Part shown: positions 21,716 to 32,700 of the stretch, one piece after another
Layout of the letters: every line of letters starts with the position of its first letter
Position numbering within the stretch: position 1 is the stretch's first letter
Assembly: GCA_964017185.1 (NCBI GenBank)
Contig: OZ024871.1
Span: 60,005,226 to 60,069,225 of the forward strand
Direction: 5' to 3'
Length of the DNA stretch: 64,000 nt
DNA from: Rugalucina vietnamica
Taxonomy: Eukaryota > Mollusca > Bivalvia > Lucinida > Lucinidae
Translations under genes and position numbers: made by a program
The notes under the pieces: generated by a model
Told to the model about the DNA's origin: nothing
Databases searched by the model: none
What the model saw: the letters and a program-made list of their open reading frames with translations, nothing else

Positions 21716-23007
21716 TATTGGAGGATCAATTTTTCTAAGCTTATTACACTGTGTTTCAAAATTAATACCATAAGAAGACCTACCTTTTAGAAATGCAATT
21801 TATTTGATTAAAAAGCCCTTTTCCTGGTCATTCAGTTTTATACCCTCAGTTACATAGGCGGGGGTGAAGCTGCCCAGGGCGGTTTATCTTGCCCCCCGCC
21901 TATGTATTGGATGATAAAATTTTCTAGGCTTATTACACTGATTAAAAATTAATGCAGTAGGAAGAATTATCAGTTAGAAGTGCATTTAGTTTGAATACAT
22001 ATCTCTTTTTTTCCTCCTCATTCAGTTCCTATCTTCACTTTCTCAGGTGGGGGTGAAGCTGTCCAGAGCGGTTTAACTCGCCCCCTGCCTAGGTATTGGA
22101 TGATAAAATTTTCTAGGCTTATTTCACTGATTAAAAATTAATGCAGTAGGAAGAATTATCAGTTAGAAGTGCATTTAGTTTGAATACATAACCCTTTTCC
22201 TCCTCATTCAGTTCCTATTTCACTTTCTCAGGCGGGGGTGAAGCTGTCCAGGGCGATTTATCTTGCCCCCCGCCTAGGTATTGGAGGATCAATTTTTCAA
22301 AGCATGTTACACTGTTTCAAAATTAATACCATAAGAAGGTCTACCTTTTAGAAATGCAATTTACTTGATTAAAAAGCCCATTTTCCTCGTCATTCAGTTT
22401 TATACCCTCAGTTACATAGGCGGGGGTGAAGCTGTCCAGGGCGGTTTATCTTGCCCCCCGCCTATGTATTGGATGATAAAATTTTCTAGGCTTATTACAC
22501 TGATTAAAAATTAATGCAGTAGGAAGAATTATCAGTTAGAAGTGCATTTAGTTTGAATACATATCTCTTTTCCTCCTCATTCAGTTCCTATCTTCACTTT
22601 CTCAGGTGGGGGTGAAGCTGTCCAGGGCGGTTTATCTCGCCCCCCACCTAGGTATTGGAGGATAAAATTTTCTAGGCTTATTACAACTGTCTCAAATTAA
22701 TACTTAAGAAGCTTTATCAGTTTTAACTGCAATCCATTTTATTATCAAGACATTTTCCTCGTCTTTCCATTCTATACCCTCAGTTATACAGGCGGGGGTG
22801 AAGCTGTCCAGGGCGGTTTATCTTGCCCCCTGCCTAGGTATTGGAGGATCAATTTTTCAAAGCATGTTACACTGTTTCAAAATTAATACCATAAGAAGGT
22901 CTCCCTTTTAGAAATGCAATTTACTTGATTAAAAAGCCCTTTTCCTCGTCATTCAGTTTTATACCCTCAGTTACATAGGCGGGGGTGAAGCTGTCCAGGG
23001 CGGTTTA
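21664..23007 (+). repeat. Satellite family 1, monomer about 187 bp
   Basis: Seven complete monomers and a truncated eighth. Cores start at 21664, 21852, 22042, 22227, 22414, 22601, 22788 and 22973, a period of 185-190 bp. Each has a 52 bp core (CCTAGGTGGGGG, then TGAAGCTGTCCAGGGCGG, then TTTATCTTG, then CCCCCCGCCTAGG) and an AT-rich spacer of about 135 bp. Three spacer variants follow the cores in the order A-B-B-A-B-C-A. The core's ends are inverted repeats, so each monomer could form a hairpin. The eighth core stops after GGTTTA at the switch to family 2. Confidence 0.92.
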
Positions 23008-25258
23008 AATGATGGTTAAGAAAAAAAATCAACATCAAAAAACCTGGGTGGGGGGCGAGATAAACTGCCCTGGACAGGTTGCCCCCCACCCAGGTACCAA
23101 ATTTTTTCTATTTTTCTGACATTGAAAACAAGTTTATAGGACTTGTCTTGTGATTTTAAATCCATTTTTATTTTATATTTAGGTTGTACAAATGATGGTG
23201 AAGAAAAAAAATCAACATCAAAAACCTGGGTGGGGGGCGAGATAAACCGCCCTGGACAGGTTACCCCCCACCCTTGTACCAATTAGTTTCTTCTTTTCCG
23301 ACATTGAAAACAAGTTTATAGGGCTTGTCTTGTGAGTATAAAGCCAATACTTTTTTTTTTATTAAAGTTGTTCAAGTGATGGTGAAGAAAAAAATATCAA
23401 CATCAAAAACCTGGGTGGGGGTCAGTTCTAACTGCCCTGGACAGGTTACCCCCACCCCTGTACCAATAAGTTTCTTCTTTTCTGACACTGAAAACAAGTT
23501 TATAGGGCTTATCTTGTGATTTAAATCCAATATTATTTTATATGAAGGTTGTTCAAATGATGGTGTAGAAAAAAAAAATCAACATCAAAAACTTAGGTGG
23601 GGGGCAAGATAAACCGCCCTGGACAGGTTACCCCCCACCCTTGTACCAATTACATGTAGTTTCTTCTTTTCCGACATTGAAAAAAGTTTATAGGACTCGT
23701 CTTGTAAAAACCACTTTTATTTTATATCAAGGTGGTTCAAATGATGGTGAAGGAAAAAAAATCAACATCAAAAAAACCTGGGTGGGGGGCGAGATTAACC
23801 GCCCTGGATAGGTTGCCCCCCACCCAGGTACCAATTTTTTTTCTATTTTTCTGACATTGAAAACAAGTTTATAGGGCTTGTCTTGTGATTTTAAAGCCAC
23901 TACTATACTATTTTATATTAAGATTGTTCAAGTGATGGTGAAGAAAAAATATCAACATCAAAAACCTGGGGGGGGGGGGGGGGGGGGGGTAAGATAAACC
24001 GCCCTGGACAGCTTACCCCCCACCCATGTACCAATTAGTTTCTTCTTTTCCGACATTGAAAACAAGTTTGCAGGGCTTGTCTTGTGAGTATAAAGCCAAT
24101 GCTTTTTTATATGAAGGTTGTTCAAGTGATGGTGAAGAAAAAAATGTCAACATCAAAAACCTGGGTGGGGATCAGTTCAAACCGCCCTGGACAGGTTACC
24201 CCCCCCCCCACCCTTGTACCAATAAGTTTCTTCTTTTCTGACACTGAAAACAAGTTTATAGGGCTTATCTTGTCATTTAAATCCAATATAATTTTATATT
24301 GAGGTTGATCAAATGATGGCAAAGAAAAAGAAATCAACATCAAAAACCTAGGTGGGGGGCAAGATAAACCGCCCTGGACAGGTTACCCCCAATCCTTGTA
24401 CCAATTACATGTAGTTTCATCTTTTCCGACATTGAAAAACGTTTATAGGACTCGTGATTTTAAATCCACTTTTATTTTAAATCAACGTGGTTCAAATGAT
24501 GGTGACGAAAAAAATATCACTATCAAAAACCTGGGTGGGGGTCAGTTCACACCGCCCTGGACAGGTTACCCCCCACCCTTATAACAATTAGTTTCTTCTT
24601 TCTGGACATTGAAAACAAGTTTATAGGGCTTGTCATGTGATTTAAATCCAATATTATTTTATATTAAGGTTGTTCAAGTGATAGTGAAGAAAAGAAAAAA
24701 AATCAACATCAAAAACCTGGTGGGGGGCAAGATAAACCGACCTGGACAGGTTACCCCCCACCCTTGTACCAATTACATGTAGTTTCTTCTTTTCCGACAT
24801 TCAAAACTAGTTTATAGGACGTACTTGTCTTTTGATTGAAATCCAATATTATTTCATATTAAGGTTGTACAAATGATGATCAAGACAAAGAATATCAACA
24901 TCAAAGTCTGGGTGGGGGTAAGATAAACCGCCCTGGACAGGTTACCCCACCCATCCTTTTACCAATTAGTTTCTACTTTTCCGACACTGAAAACAAGTTT
25001 ATAGGATCTGTTTGTTATTTTAATTCAATATTCAATATTCTTTTATATGCAGATGCTTTGTATAGAAAATATAGTTATAATTGGGTGGGGGGGGGGGGGG
25101 GGCAAGATAACCTGCCCTGGACAGGTTACCCCCCATAAGTTTCCACTTTTGCCACTCTGAAAACAACTTTTTAGGACTTGTGATCTTAATCCAACATTTT
25201 CATTTTTGGATAGTTAAAAAAATGTGTATAAAAATCAATCACAACCAATACTTGAAAC
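23008..25258 (-). repeat. Satellite family 2, monomer about 185 bp, core inverted
   Basis: Twelve monomers with cores starting at about 23042, 23224, 23409, 23590, 23776, 23964, 24159, 24346, 24529, 24715, 24906 and 25080. The core reads ACCTGGGTGGGGGG, then CAAGATAAACCGCCCTGGACAG, then GTT, then CCCCCCACCCAGGT: the reverse complement of the family 1 core. Its spacer (GACATTGAAAACAAG, TTTATAGGGCTTGTCTTGTG, CAAATGATGGTGAAGAAAA, TCAACATCAAAAACC) is not recognisably related to family 1. Three cores (23409, 24159, 24529) have a variant loop with GTCAGTTC in place of GCAAGATA. Several monomers have broken stems, such as CCCTTGTACC at the right end. Confidence 0.9.
23968..23989 (+). repeat. G homopolymer (22 G)
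   Basis: An expanded G run inside one family 2 stem; neighbouring monomers have 5-6 G here. A second expansion of 16 G lies at 25087-25102. Such runs form G-quadruplexes and also cause sequencing length errors. Confidence 0.85.
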
Positions 25259-25440
25259 TGGGTGGGGGCAAGATAAACCGGCCTGGACAGCTTGCCCCCC
25301 CCCCCCCGGGGTGAAGATATCCAGGGTGGAGACAAGATTTCCCGGGACAGCTTACCCCCCGGGGGGTAAGCCAACCGCGGTCAGCTTACCCCCCGGGGGG
25401 TAAGCTGTCCAGGGGGTAAGATAAACTGGGACACCGGTAT
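25256..25440. repeat. Degenerate terminal monomer of the hairpin satellite
   Basis: The last core (GGGTGGGGGCAAGATAAACC) is followed by C and G runs and several partial cores in both orientations (GGGGTGAAG then ATATCCAGGGTGG; CGGGACAGCTTACC; AAGCTGTCCAGGGGGTAAG), ending at ATAAACTGGGACACC. This looks like repeated hairpin-mediated rearrangement at the array edge. Confidence 0.75.
25350..25407. repeat. Two perfect GC-rich palindromes
   Basis: 25350-25371 is a perfect 22 bp palindrome (GCTTACCCCCC plus its complement). 25382-25407 is a perfect 26 bp palindrome (CAGCTTACCCCCC plus its complement). They are separated by CAACCGCGGT, itself containing CCGCGG. Neither has a loop. Confidence 0.9.
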
Positions 25441-25686
25441 TGATTATATTGCATTATGGGATAGTTTGCTTCCTGTTCGGGAAGTTTTTGCACCGTATGT
25501 GGGTACCTATGTTTGAATGTACTCGCGATGTTCAGTTTTGCATTAAATTTTAAATAACCTGGATATATTGATTCTAGACTAATGTTGCTACAATTCTACC
25601 GAGGCGGATTTTTTCTTGCGGCCTTTAACAAGTTTTAAATAATATTGAAACAGCGAGATTATTTTATTACCTCGTATTTTCCGACA
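25440..25686. other. Spacer, no gene recognised
   Basis: Low-copy spacer with no long frame. It contains TTTGCTTCCTGTTCGGGAAG (25465-25484), a diverged relative of the TTGCTTCCCGATGGGGAAG motif at 25687 and, inverted, at about 27427-27445. Confidence 0.6.
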
Positions 25687-25745
25687 TTGCTTCCCGATGG
25701 GGAAGTTTCAAAGTCTTCAACAGCCCCTTGGATACTTACGTTTCA
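25687..25745 (+). repeat. Inverted repeat, left arm (TTGCTTCCCGATGGGGAAG)
   Basis: Matches the reverse complement of about 27388-27445 with small differences: both read TTGCTTCCCGATGGGGAAG, TTT, AAAGTCTT, CAAC, CC, then GGAT and a CATTTC or CATGAAA region. The motif is itself an imperfect dyad (CTTCCC/GGGAAG). The arms lie 1.6-1.7 kb apart. Confidence 0.7.
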
Positions 25746-25768
25746 TGAAATGTGATTACGACAGTAAC

Positions 25769-25812
25769 GTTTGTGTTGGTATTTACGTCCTACTTAGCAA
25801 CATATAGCATAT
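25769..25812 (+). repeat. Partial copy of the foldback-element terminus
   Basis: TTTGTGTTGGTATTTACGTC, CTACTTAGCAAC, ATATAGCATAT resembles both arms of the element at 26992-27379, especially the right arm read on the minus strand (GTTGGTGTTTACGTCCCACC). Confidence 0.6.
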
Positions 25813-25933
25813 GGAATTTAAAGAATCGTTCGAATGACTTATGTCACTTTAGGTAAAGATCTTTGGTCGATTAATGGAAATGTGAAAGTAATGAATGATC
25901 CATAAATGTTTTATGACGCACACAGTCCGTTAA

Positions 25934-26055
25934 TTCCACACTAAAAACCGAGGTGAAAAAGTAACTAATTTAACAAAAAATAGGAAATAATACAGAAAGA
26001 ACATATTGCAAGCAGAGGGAGCAACTGTTTCCCTATAGGTGGCCAATCAGTTACC
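25934..26055 (+). repeat. Diverged relative of macrosatellite segment 4261-4376
   Basis: Shares AAAAACCGAGGTG, GAACATAT, AGCAGAGGGAGCA, a TTTCCCTATAGGTGGCCA end and AATCAGTTA-like ending in the same order and spacing as 4261-4376. It could be a dispersed repeat inserted in both places. Confidence 0.65.
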
Positions 26056-26991
26056 CGGACTTAATATATGAAAACGTACATTAAAGGTGTATAAACACAA
26101 CATTCAGATCCAAAACATAAAACAGTAAATGAAATACAACAGAAGTATCGCATTGGAACGGTCAGTCATAACACGTAAGCATACCAGTAATATGTGACAA
26201 TCGTACCTGAGATACATGTATGATGAATGATGCCGGGATGAACAATGATGTACTTCCTTGGACTTAATTTATATTCCAGAATTCATGATTAGCTCAGTAC
26301 AGTCTATAAAGGCAACCTTTGTCTAACATTACGAAAACATGCCCAATGTAATATACATATTTTTTTCTAAGTTGAAATTATTGAAAAGTATCAATAGTAA
26401 AAACAAACAAACAAAACAACACACACATAAATTGTGGGTTCACGATCAGACTGCGGTTCTAACAAGTACCCACAATCTATGCTTTTTAGCAAAAATACGC
26501 AAAACAGGTATACCCATGTATACCCCAGTTTTACTGTATAAAAGTGGGGTCAACGTGGTATACTTTTCATGGACTTGTATTCCTGATGATGCATGCCTAT
26601 ATTCCAACACAAATCAAAACTAACAGTTTTTCGAAATAAATCCATGCCACTTTGATCAATGAATAAAACACATCTGCTAGAATGACTAAACTTTGTTATA
26701 GTAAGGCTATTTTGGAGAGTGTAACCCGAGATGGATACCATCTTGGCGTTTTCTTCTCTAATTTTATATTCATTTATCTAAAAGATCTAATCTGTTTCAT
26801 TTTGTAACTTTATGTGACAAATTATTTGGTCAATATTTTTATAGCTTTTTTAAAAGTTGGGCGTCCTTTGCTCAAAGGCAGATTGCAAATTAAGTATTTA
26901 TTCTTTTTGACATTAAGTGGCATTTGGGTCGAACACGGGGTCAATGTCGGGTCCGCTTCAACACGATTTGGTTGCACGGTTGGTATAAGCA

Positions 26992-27379
26992 TTGTTGTTA
27001 TACGTCCTACTCAGCAGCTATGATCAAATTGAGACGGGACCTCGATTTAAAGTCTCACCTGATGATAACATGGGAAAAGCCTCACGACAAGGCAAACGTG
27101 GCTTAAACCACTTAAGCTATTGAGGCTTCGGCATACGAATTGGAATTGAGACCTAGACAAATACTTATGATAAAAAAGGCACTCTCTTCTCATAAATGCA
27201 ACAGTGTTTTTGTTTTCTTGCTTTGTTCCCTTCTTTCGGCATTTGGCAAACTCTGGTTTGCCATATGTTTAGCCAGTTTTGATGCTAGACCAGCATACAG
27301 GAAGAGACTTTAAACCGAGGTCCTGTCTTAATATGACATATAGCTGTTTGGTGGGACGTAAACACCAACACAACAACAA
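26992..27379. mobile_element. Foldback/MITE-like element with imperfect inverted ends
   Basis: The ends 26992-27060 and 27298-27379 are imperfect inverted repeats of 70-80 bp. The left reads TTGTTGTTATACGTCCTACT, CAGCAGCTAT, GAGACGGGACCTCGATTTAA, AGTCTC; the right, on the minus strand, reads GTTGGTGTTTACGTCCCACC, AACAGCTATATG, AAGACAGGACCTCGGTTTAA, AGTCTC. The interior of about 240 bp has no coding potential. I see no clear target-site duplication, so a non-autonomous DNA element or foldback repeat is the best description. A structured SINE-type repeat present twice in opposite orientation is an alternative. Two short overlapping frames here (26814-27023 and 26924-27106) are not credible genes. 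Confidence 0.55.
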
Positions 27380-27387
27380 ATAAACTT

Positions 27388-27445
27388 TTTGAAATGTGAA
27401 AATCCGAGGCGTTGCAAGACTTTAAACTTCCCCATCGGGAAGCAA
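27388..27445 (-). repeat. Inverted repeat, right arm, abutting the 42 bp satellite
   Basis: Partner of 25687-25745. The arm ends at GGGAAGCAA, and 42 bp satellite sequence (AACCGTTAAAACCGTG) begins within two or three bases, so the arm marks the satellite boundary. Confidence 0.7.
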
Positions 27446-27689
27446 CCGTTAAAACCGTGTCAACACGTTAAAACTAAGCGTTGTAGTTAAAACCGTTAAT
27501 GGCAACACGTAAACACTAAGCTTTGCATTTGCAACCGTTAAAACAGTTGCAAACGTTAGTGTTTGCACTAACCTTTAATGGCAACACGTTAACATTAAGC
27601 GTTAGTGGCAACACGTTAAAGCTAAGCGTTGCAGTTGCAAACGTTAGTGTCAACATGTAAGCACTAACCGTTGCAGTTGCAACACGTTA

Positions 27690-29730
27690 ACATTAGGCAT
27701 TGCAGTTGCAAGCGTTAGTGGCAACACGTTAAAACTAAGCGTTGCAGTTACAACCGTTAGTGTCAACATTATAACAGTAAGTGTAGCATTTGCTTACGTT
27801 AATTTCAACACGTTAACACGTTGCAACCGTTTATGTCAACATGTTAACACTTAGCATTGCAGTTGCAACCGTTAGTGTCAACATGTTTACACTAAACGTT
27901 GCAGTTGCAACCGTTAATGACAACACGTTAACACTAAGCATTGCGGTTACAATGCGTTAAAACTAAGCGTTGCAGTTACAACCGTTAGTGTCAACATTAT
28001 AACAGTAAGTGTAGCATTGGCTTACGTTAATTTCAACACGTTAACACGTTGCAACCGTTTATGTCAACACTTAGCATTGCAGTTGCAACCGTTAGTGTCA
28101 ACATGTTTACACTAAGCGTTGCAGTTGCAACCGTTAATGACAACACGTAAACACTAAGCTTTGCATTTGCAACCATTAAAACCATGTCAACACGTTAAAA
28201 CTAAGCGTTGTAGTTATAACCGTTAATTGCAACACGTTAGCACTAAGCATTGGATTTGCAACCGTTAATACTGTGGCAACATGTTAAAACTAAGCGTTGC
28301 AATTAAAACCGTTAATGACAACACGTAAACACTAAGCTTTGAATTTGCAACCATTAAAACCGTGTCAACACGTTAAAACTAAGCGTTGTAGTTAAAACCG
28401 TTAATGGCAACCGTTGCAACCTTTAATGGCAAGACGTTAACATTAAGCGTTAGTGGCAACACGATAAAGGTAAGCGTTGCAGTTGCAAACGTAAGTGTCA
28501 ACATGTAAGCATTAACCGTTGCAGCTGCAACCTTTAAAGGCAACACGTTAACATTTAGCATTGCAGTTGCAAGCGTTAGTGGCAACACGTTAAAACTAAG
28601 CGTTGCAATTATAACCGTTAGTGTCAACATTATAACAGGAAGTGTAGCATTTGCTTACGTTAATTTCAACACGTTAACACGTTGCAACCGTTTATGTCAA
28701 CATGTTAACACTTAGCATTGCAGTTGCAACCGTTAGTGTCAACATGTTTACACTAAGCGTTGCAGTTGCAACCGTTAATGACAACACGTTAACACTAAGC
28801 ATTGCGGTTACAATGCGTTAAAACTAAGCGTTGTAGTTAAAACCGTTAATGACAACACGTAAACACTAAGCTTTGTATTTGCAACCATTAAAACCATGTC
28901 AACACGTTAAAACTAAGCGTTGTAGTTATAACCGTTAATTGCAACACGTTAGCACTAAGCATTGGATTTGCAACCGTTAATACCGCGGCAACACGTTAAA
29001 ACTAAGCGTTGCAGTTAAAACCGTTAATGACAACACGTAAACACGAAGCTTTGCATTTGCAACCATTAAAACCATGTCAACACGTTAAAACTAAGCGTTG
29101 TAATTATAACCGTTAATTGCAACACGTTAGAACTAAGCATTGGATTTGCAACCGTTAATACCGTGACAACATGTTAAAACTAAGCGTTGCAGATAAAACC
29201 ATTAATGACAACACGTAAACACTAAGCTTTGCATTTGCAACCGTTAAAACCGTGTCAACACGTTAAAACTAAGCGTTGTAGTTAAAACCGTTAATGGCAA
29301 CACGTAAACACTAAGCTTTGCATTTGCAACCGTTAAAACAGTTGCAAACGTTAGTGTCAACATGTAAGCACTAAGGGTTACAGTTGCAGTTGCAAACGTT
29401 AGTGTCAACATGTAAGCACTAACCGTTGCAGTTGCAACCTTTAAAGGCAACACGTTAACATTAAGCATTGCAGTTGCAAGCGTTAGTGGCAACACGTTAA
29501 AACTAAGCGTTGCAGTTACAACCGTTAGTGTCAACATTATAACAGTAAGTGTAGCATTTGCTTACGTTAATTTCAACACGTTAACACGTTGCAACCGTTT
29601 ATGGCAACATGTTAACACTTAGCATTGCAGTTGCAACCGTTAGTGTCAACATGTTTACACTAAGCGTTGCAGTTGCAACCGTTAATGACAACACGTTAAC
29701 ACTAAGCATTGCGGTTAGAATGCGTTAAAA
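27690..29730 (-). repeat. Higher-order segment, duplicated at 35.88-37.92 kb
   Basis: Matches 35880-37920 in direct orientation with an offset of 8181-8190 bp. Shared rare markers include CATTAGGCATTG (27691 and 35881), ACTAAACGTTGCAG, and the block whose minus-strand frame ends INGFNYNA (28379 and 36569). Confidence 0.8.
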
Positions 29731-32700
29731 CTAAGCGTTGTAGTTAAAACCGTTAATGACAACACGTAAACACTAAGCTTTGCATTTGCAACCATTAGAA
29801 CCATGTCAACACGTTAAAACTAAGCGTTGTAGTTATATCCGTTAATTGCAACACGTTAGCACTAAGCATTGGATTTGCAACCGTTAATACCGTGGCAACA
29901 CGTTAAAACTAAGCGTTGCAGTTAAAACCGTTAATGACAACACGTAAACACTAAGCTTTGCATTTGCAACCATTAAAACCATGTCAACACGTTAAAACTA
30001 AGCGTTGTAGTTATAACCGTTAATTGCAACACGTTAGCACTAAGCATTGGATTTGCAACCGTTAATACCGTGGCAACGTGTTAAAACTAAGCGTTGCAGT
30101 TAAAACCGTTAATGACAACACGTAAACACTAAGCTTTGCATTTGCAACCGTTAAAACTGTGTCAACACGTTAAAACTAAGCGTTGTATTTAAAACCGTTA
30201 ATGGCAACACGTAAACACTAAGCTTTGCAATTGCAACCGTTAAAACTGTTGCAAACGTTAGTGTCAACATGTAAGCACTAAGGGTTACAGTTGCAACCTT
30301 TAATGGCAACACGTTAACATTAAGCGTTAGTGGCAACACGTTAAAGGTAAGCGTTGCAGTTGCAAACGTTAGTGTCAACATGTAAGCACTAACCGTTGCA
30401 GTTGCAACCTTTAAAGGCAACACGTTAACATTAAGCATTGCAGTTGCAAGCGTTAGTGGCAACACGTTAAAACTAAGCGTTGCAGTTACAACCGTTAGTG
30501 TCAACATTATAACAGTAAGTGTAGCATTTGCTTACGTTAATTTCAACACGTTAACACGTTGCAACCGTTTATATCAACATGTTAACACTTAACATTGCAG
30601 TTGCAACCGTTAGTGTCAACACGTTAACACTAAGCATTGCGGTTACAATGCGTTAAAACTAAGCGTTGTAGTTAAAACCGTTAATGACAACACGCAAACA
30701 CTAAGCTTTGCATTTGCAACCATCAAAACCATGTCAACACGTTAAAACTAAGCGTTGTAGTTATAACCACGTTAGCACTAAGCATTGGATTTGCAACCGT
30801 TAATACCGTGGCAACACGTTAAAACTAAGCGTTGAAGTCAATGACAACACGTAAACACTAAGCTTTGCATTTGCAACCATTAAAACCATGTCAACACGTT
30901 AATTGCAACACGTTAGCACTAAGCATTGGATTTGCAACCGTTAATACCGTGGCAACATGTTAAAACTAAGCGTTGCAGTTAAAACCGTTAATGACAACAC
31001 GTAAACACTAAGCATTGCATTTGCAACCGTTAAAACCGTGTCAATACGCTAAAACTAAGCGTTGTAGTTTAAACCGTTAATGGCAACACGTAAACACTAA
31101 GCTTTGCAATTACAAACGTTAGTGTCAACATGTAAGCACTAAGGGTTACAGTTGCAACCTTTAATGGCAACACGTTAACATTAAGCGTTAGTGGCAACAC
31201 GTTAAAGCTAAGCGTTGCAGTTGCAAACGTTAGTGTCAACATGTAAGCACTAACCGTTGCAGTTGCAACCTTTAAAGGCAACACGTTAACATTAAGCATT
31301 GCAGTTGCAAGCGTTAGTGGCAACACGTTAAAACTAAGCGTTGCAGTTACAACCGTTAGTGTCAACATTATAACAGTAAGTGTAGCATTTGCTTACGTTA
31401 ATTTCAACACGTTAACACGTTGCAACCGTTTATGGCAATATGTTAACACTTAGCATTGCAGTTGCAACCGTTAGTGTCAACATGTTTACACTAAGCGTTG
31501 CAGTTGCAACCGTTAATGACAACACGTTAACACTAAGCATTGCGGTTAGAATGCGTTAAAACTAACCGTTAATGACAACACGTAAACACTAAGCTTTGCA
31601 TTTGCAACCATTAGAACCATGTCAACACGTTAAAACTAAGCGTTGTAGTTATATCCGTTAATTGCAACACGTTAGCACTAAGCATTGGATTTGCAACCGT
31701 TAGTGTCAACATGTTTACACTAAGCGTTGCAGTTGCAACCGTTAGTGTCAACACGTTAACACTAAGCATTACGGTTACAATGCGTTAAAACTAAGCGTTG
31801 TAGTTAAAACCGTTAATGACAACACGTAAACACTAAGCTTTGCATTTGCAACCATCAAAACCATGTCAACACGTTAAAACTAAGCGTTGTAGTTATAACC
31901 ACGTTAGCACTAAGCATTGGATTTGCAACCGTTAATACCGTGGCAACACGTTAAAACTAAGCGTTGAAGTTAAAATCGTTAATGACAACACGTAAACACT
32001 AAGCTTTGCATTTGCAACCATTAAAACCATGTCAACACGTTAATTGCAACACGTTAGCACTAGCATTGGATTTGCAACCGTTAATACCGTGGCAACATGT
32101 TAAAACTAAGCGTTGCAGTTAAAACCGTTAATGACAACACGTAAACACTAAGCATTGCATTTGCAACCGTTAAAACCGTGTCAACACGCTAAAACTAAGC
32201 GTTGTAGTTTAAACCGTTAATGGCAACACGTAAACACTAAGCTTTGCAATTACAACCGTTAAAACAGTTGCAAACGTTAGTGTCAACATGTAAGAACTTA
32301 CCGTTACAGTTGCAACATTTAATGGCAAGACGTTAACATTAAGCGTTAGTGGCAACACGTTAAAGCTAAGCGTTGCAGTTGCAAACGTTAGTGTCAACAT
32401 GTAAGCACTAACCGTTGCAGTTGCAACCTTTAAAGGCAACACGTTAACATTAAGCATTGCAGTTGCAAGCGTTGGTGGCAACACGTTAAAACTAAGCGTT
32501 GGAGTTACAATCGTTAGTGTCAACATTATAACAGTAAGTGTAGCATTTCCTTACGCTACTTTCAACACGTTAACACGTTGCAACCGTTTATGTCAACACT
32601 TAGCATTGCAGTTGCAACCGTTAGTGTTGCAGTTGCAACCGTTAATGACAACACGTAAACACTAAGCTTTGCATTTGCAACCATTAAAACCATGTCAACA

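Larger units (their letters stand above)
25746..26991. other. Mostly single-copy spacer, no convincing gene
   Basis: About 1.25 kb of AT-rich sequence. It contains a partial copy of the foldback-element end (25769-25812), the segment shared with the 4.75 kb unit (25934-26055), an ACAA-rich stretch at about 26400-26430, and a possible small hairpin ACCCCAGTTTTA...TAAAAGTGGGGT at 26522-26550. A 94-codon frame at 26339-26623 has no recognisable motif, a Lys/Asn-rich composition expected from AT-rich DNA, and no splice or promoter support. An exon of an unknown gene cannot be excluded. Confidence 0.6.

Noticed and set aside
21373..21790. Two plus-strand frames crossing the N run
   Set aside because: Most of their length is undefined sequence, and the remainder is satellite.
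23016..25374. Several 60-90 codon frames with a recurring PGRF or PPW(T/I) peptide
   Set aside because: They are translations of the conserved satellite core in different frames and strands, and each is broken between monomers.
26339..26741. Possible small gene on either strand in the spacer
   Set aside because: No start context, domain, splice or composition signal; the two strands have overlapping frames of equal quality.
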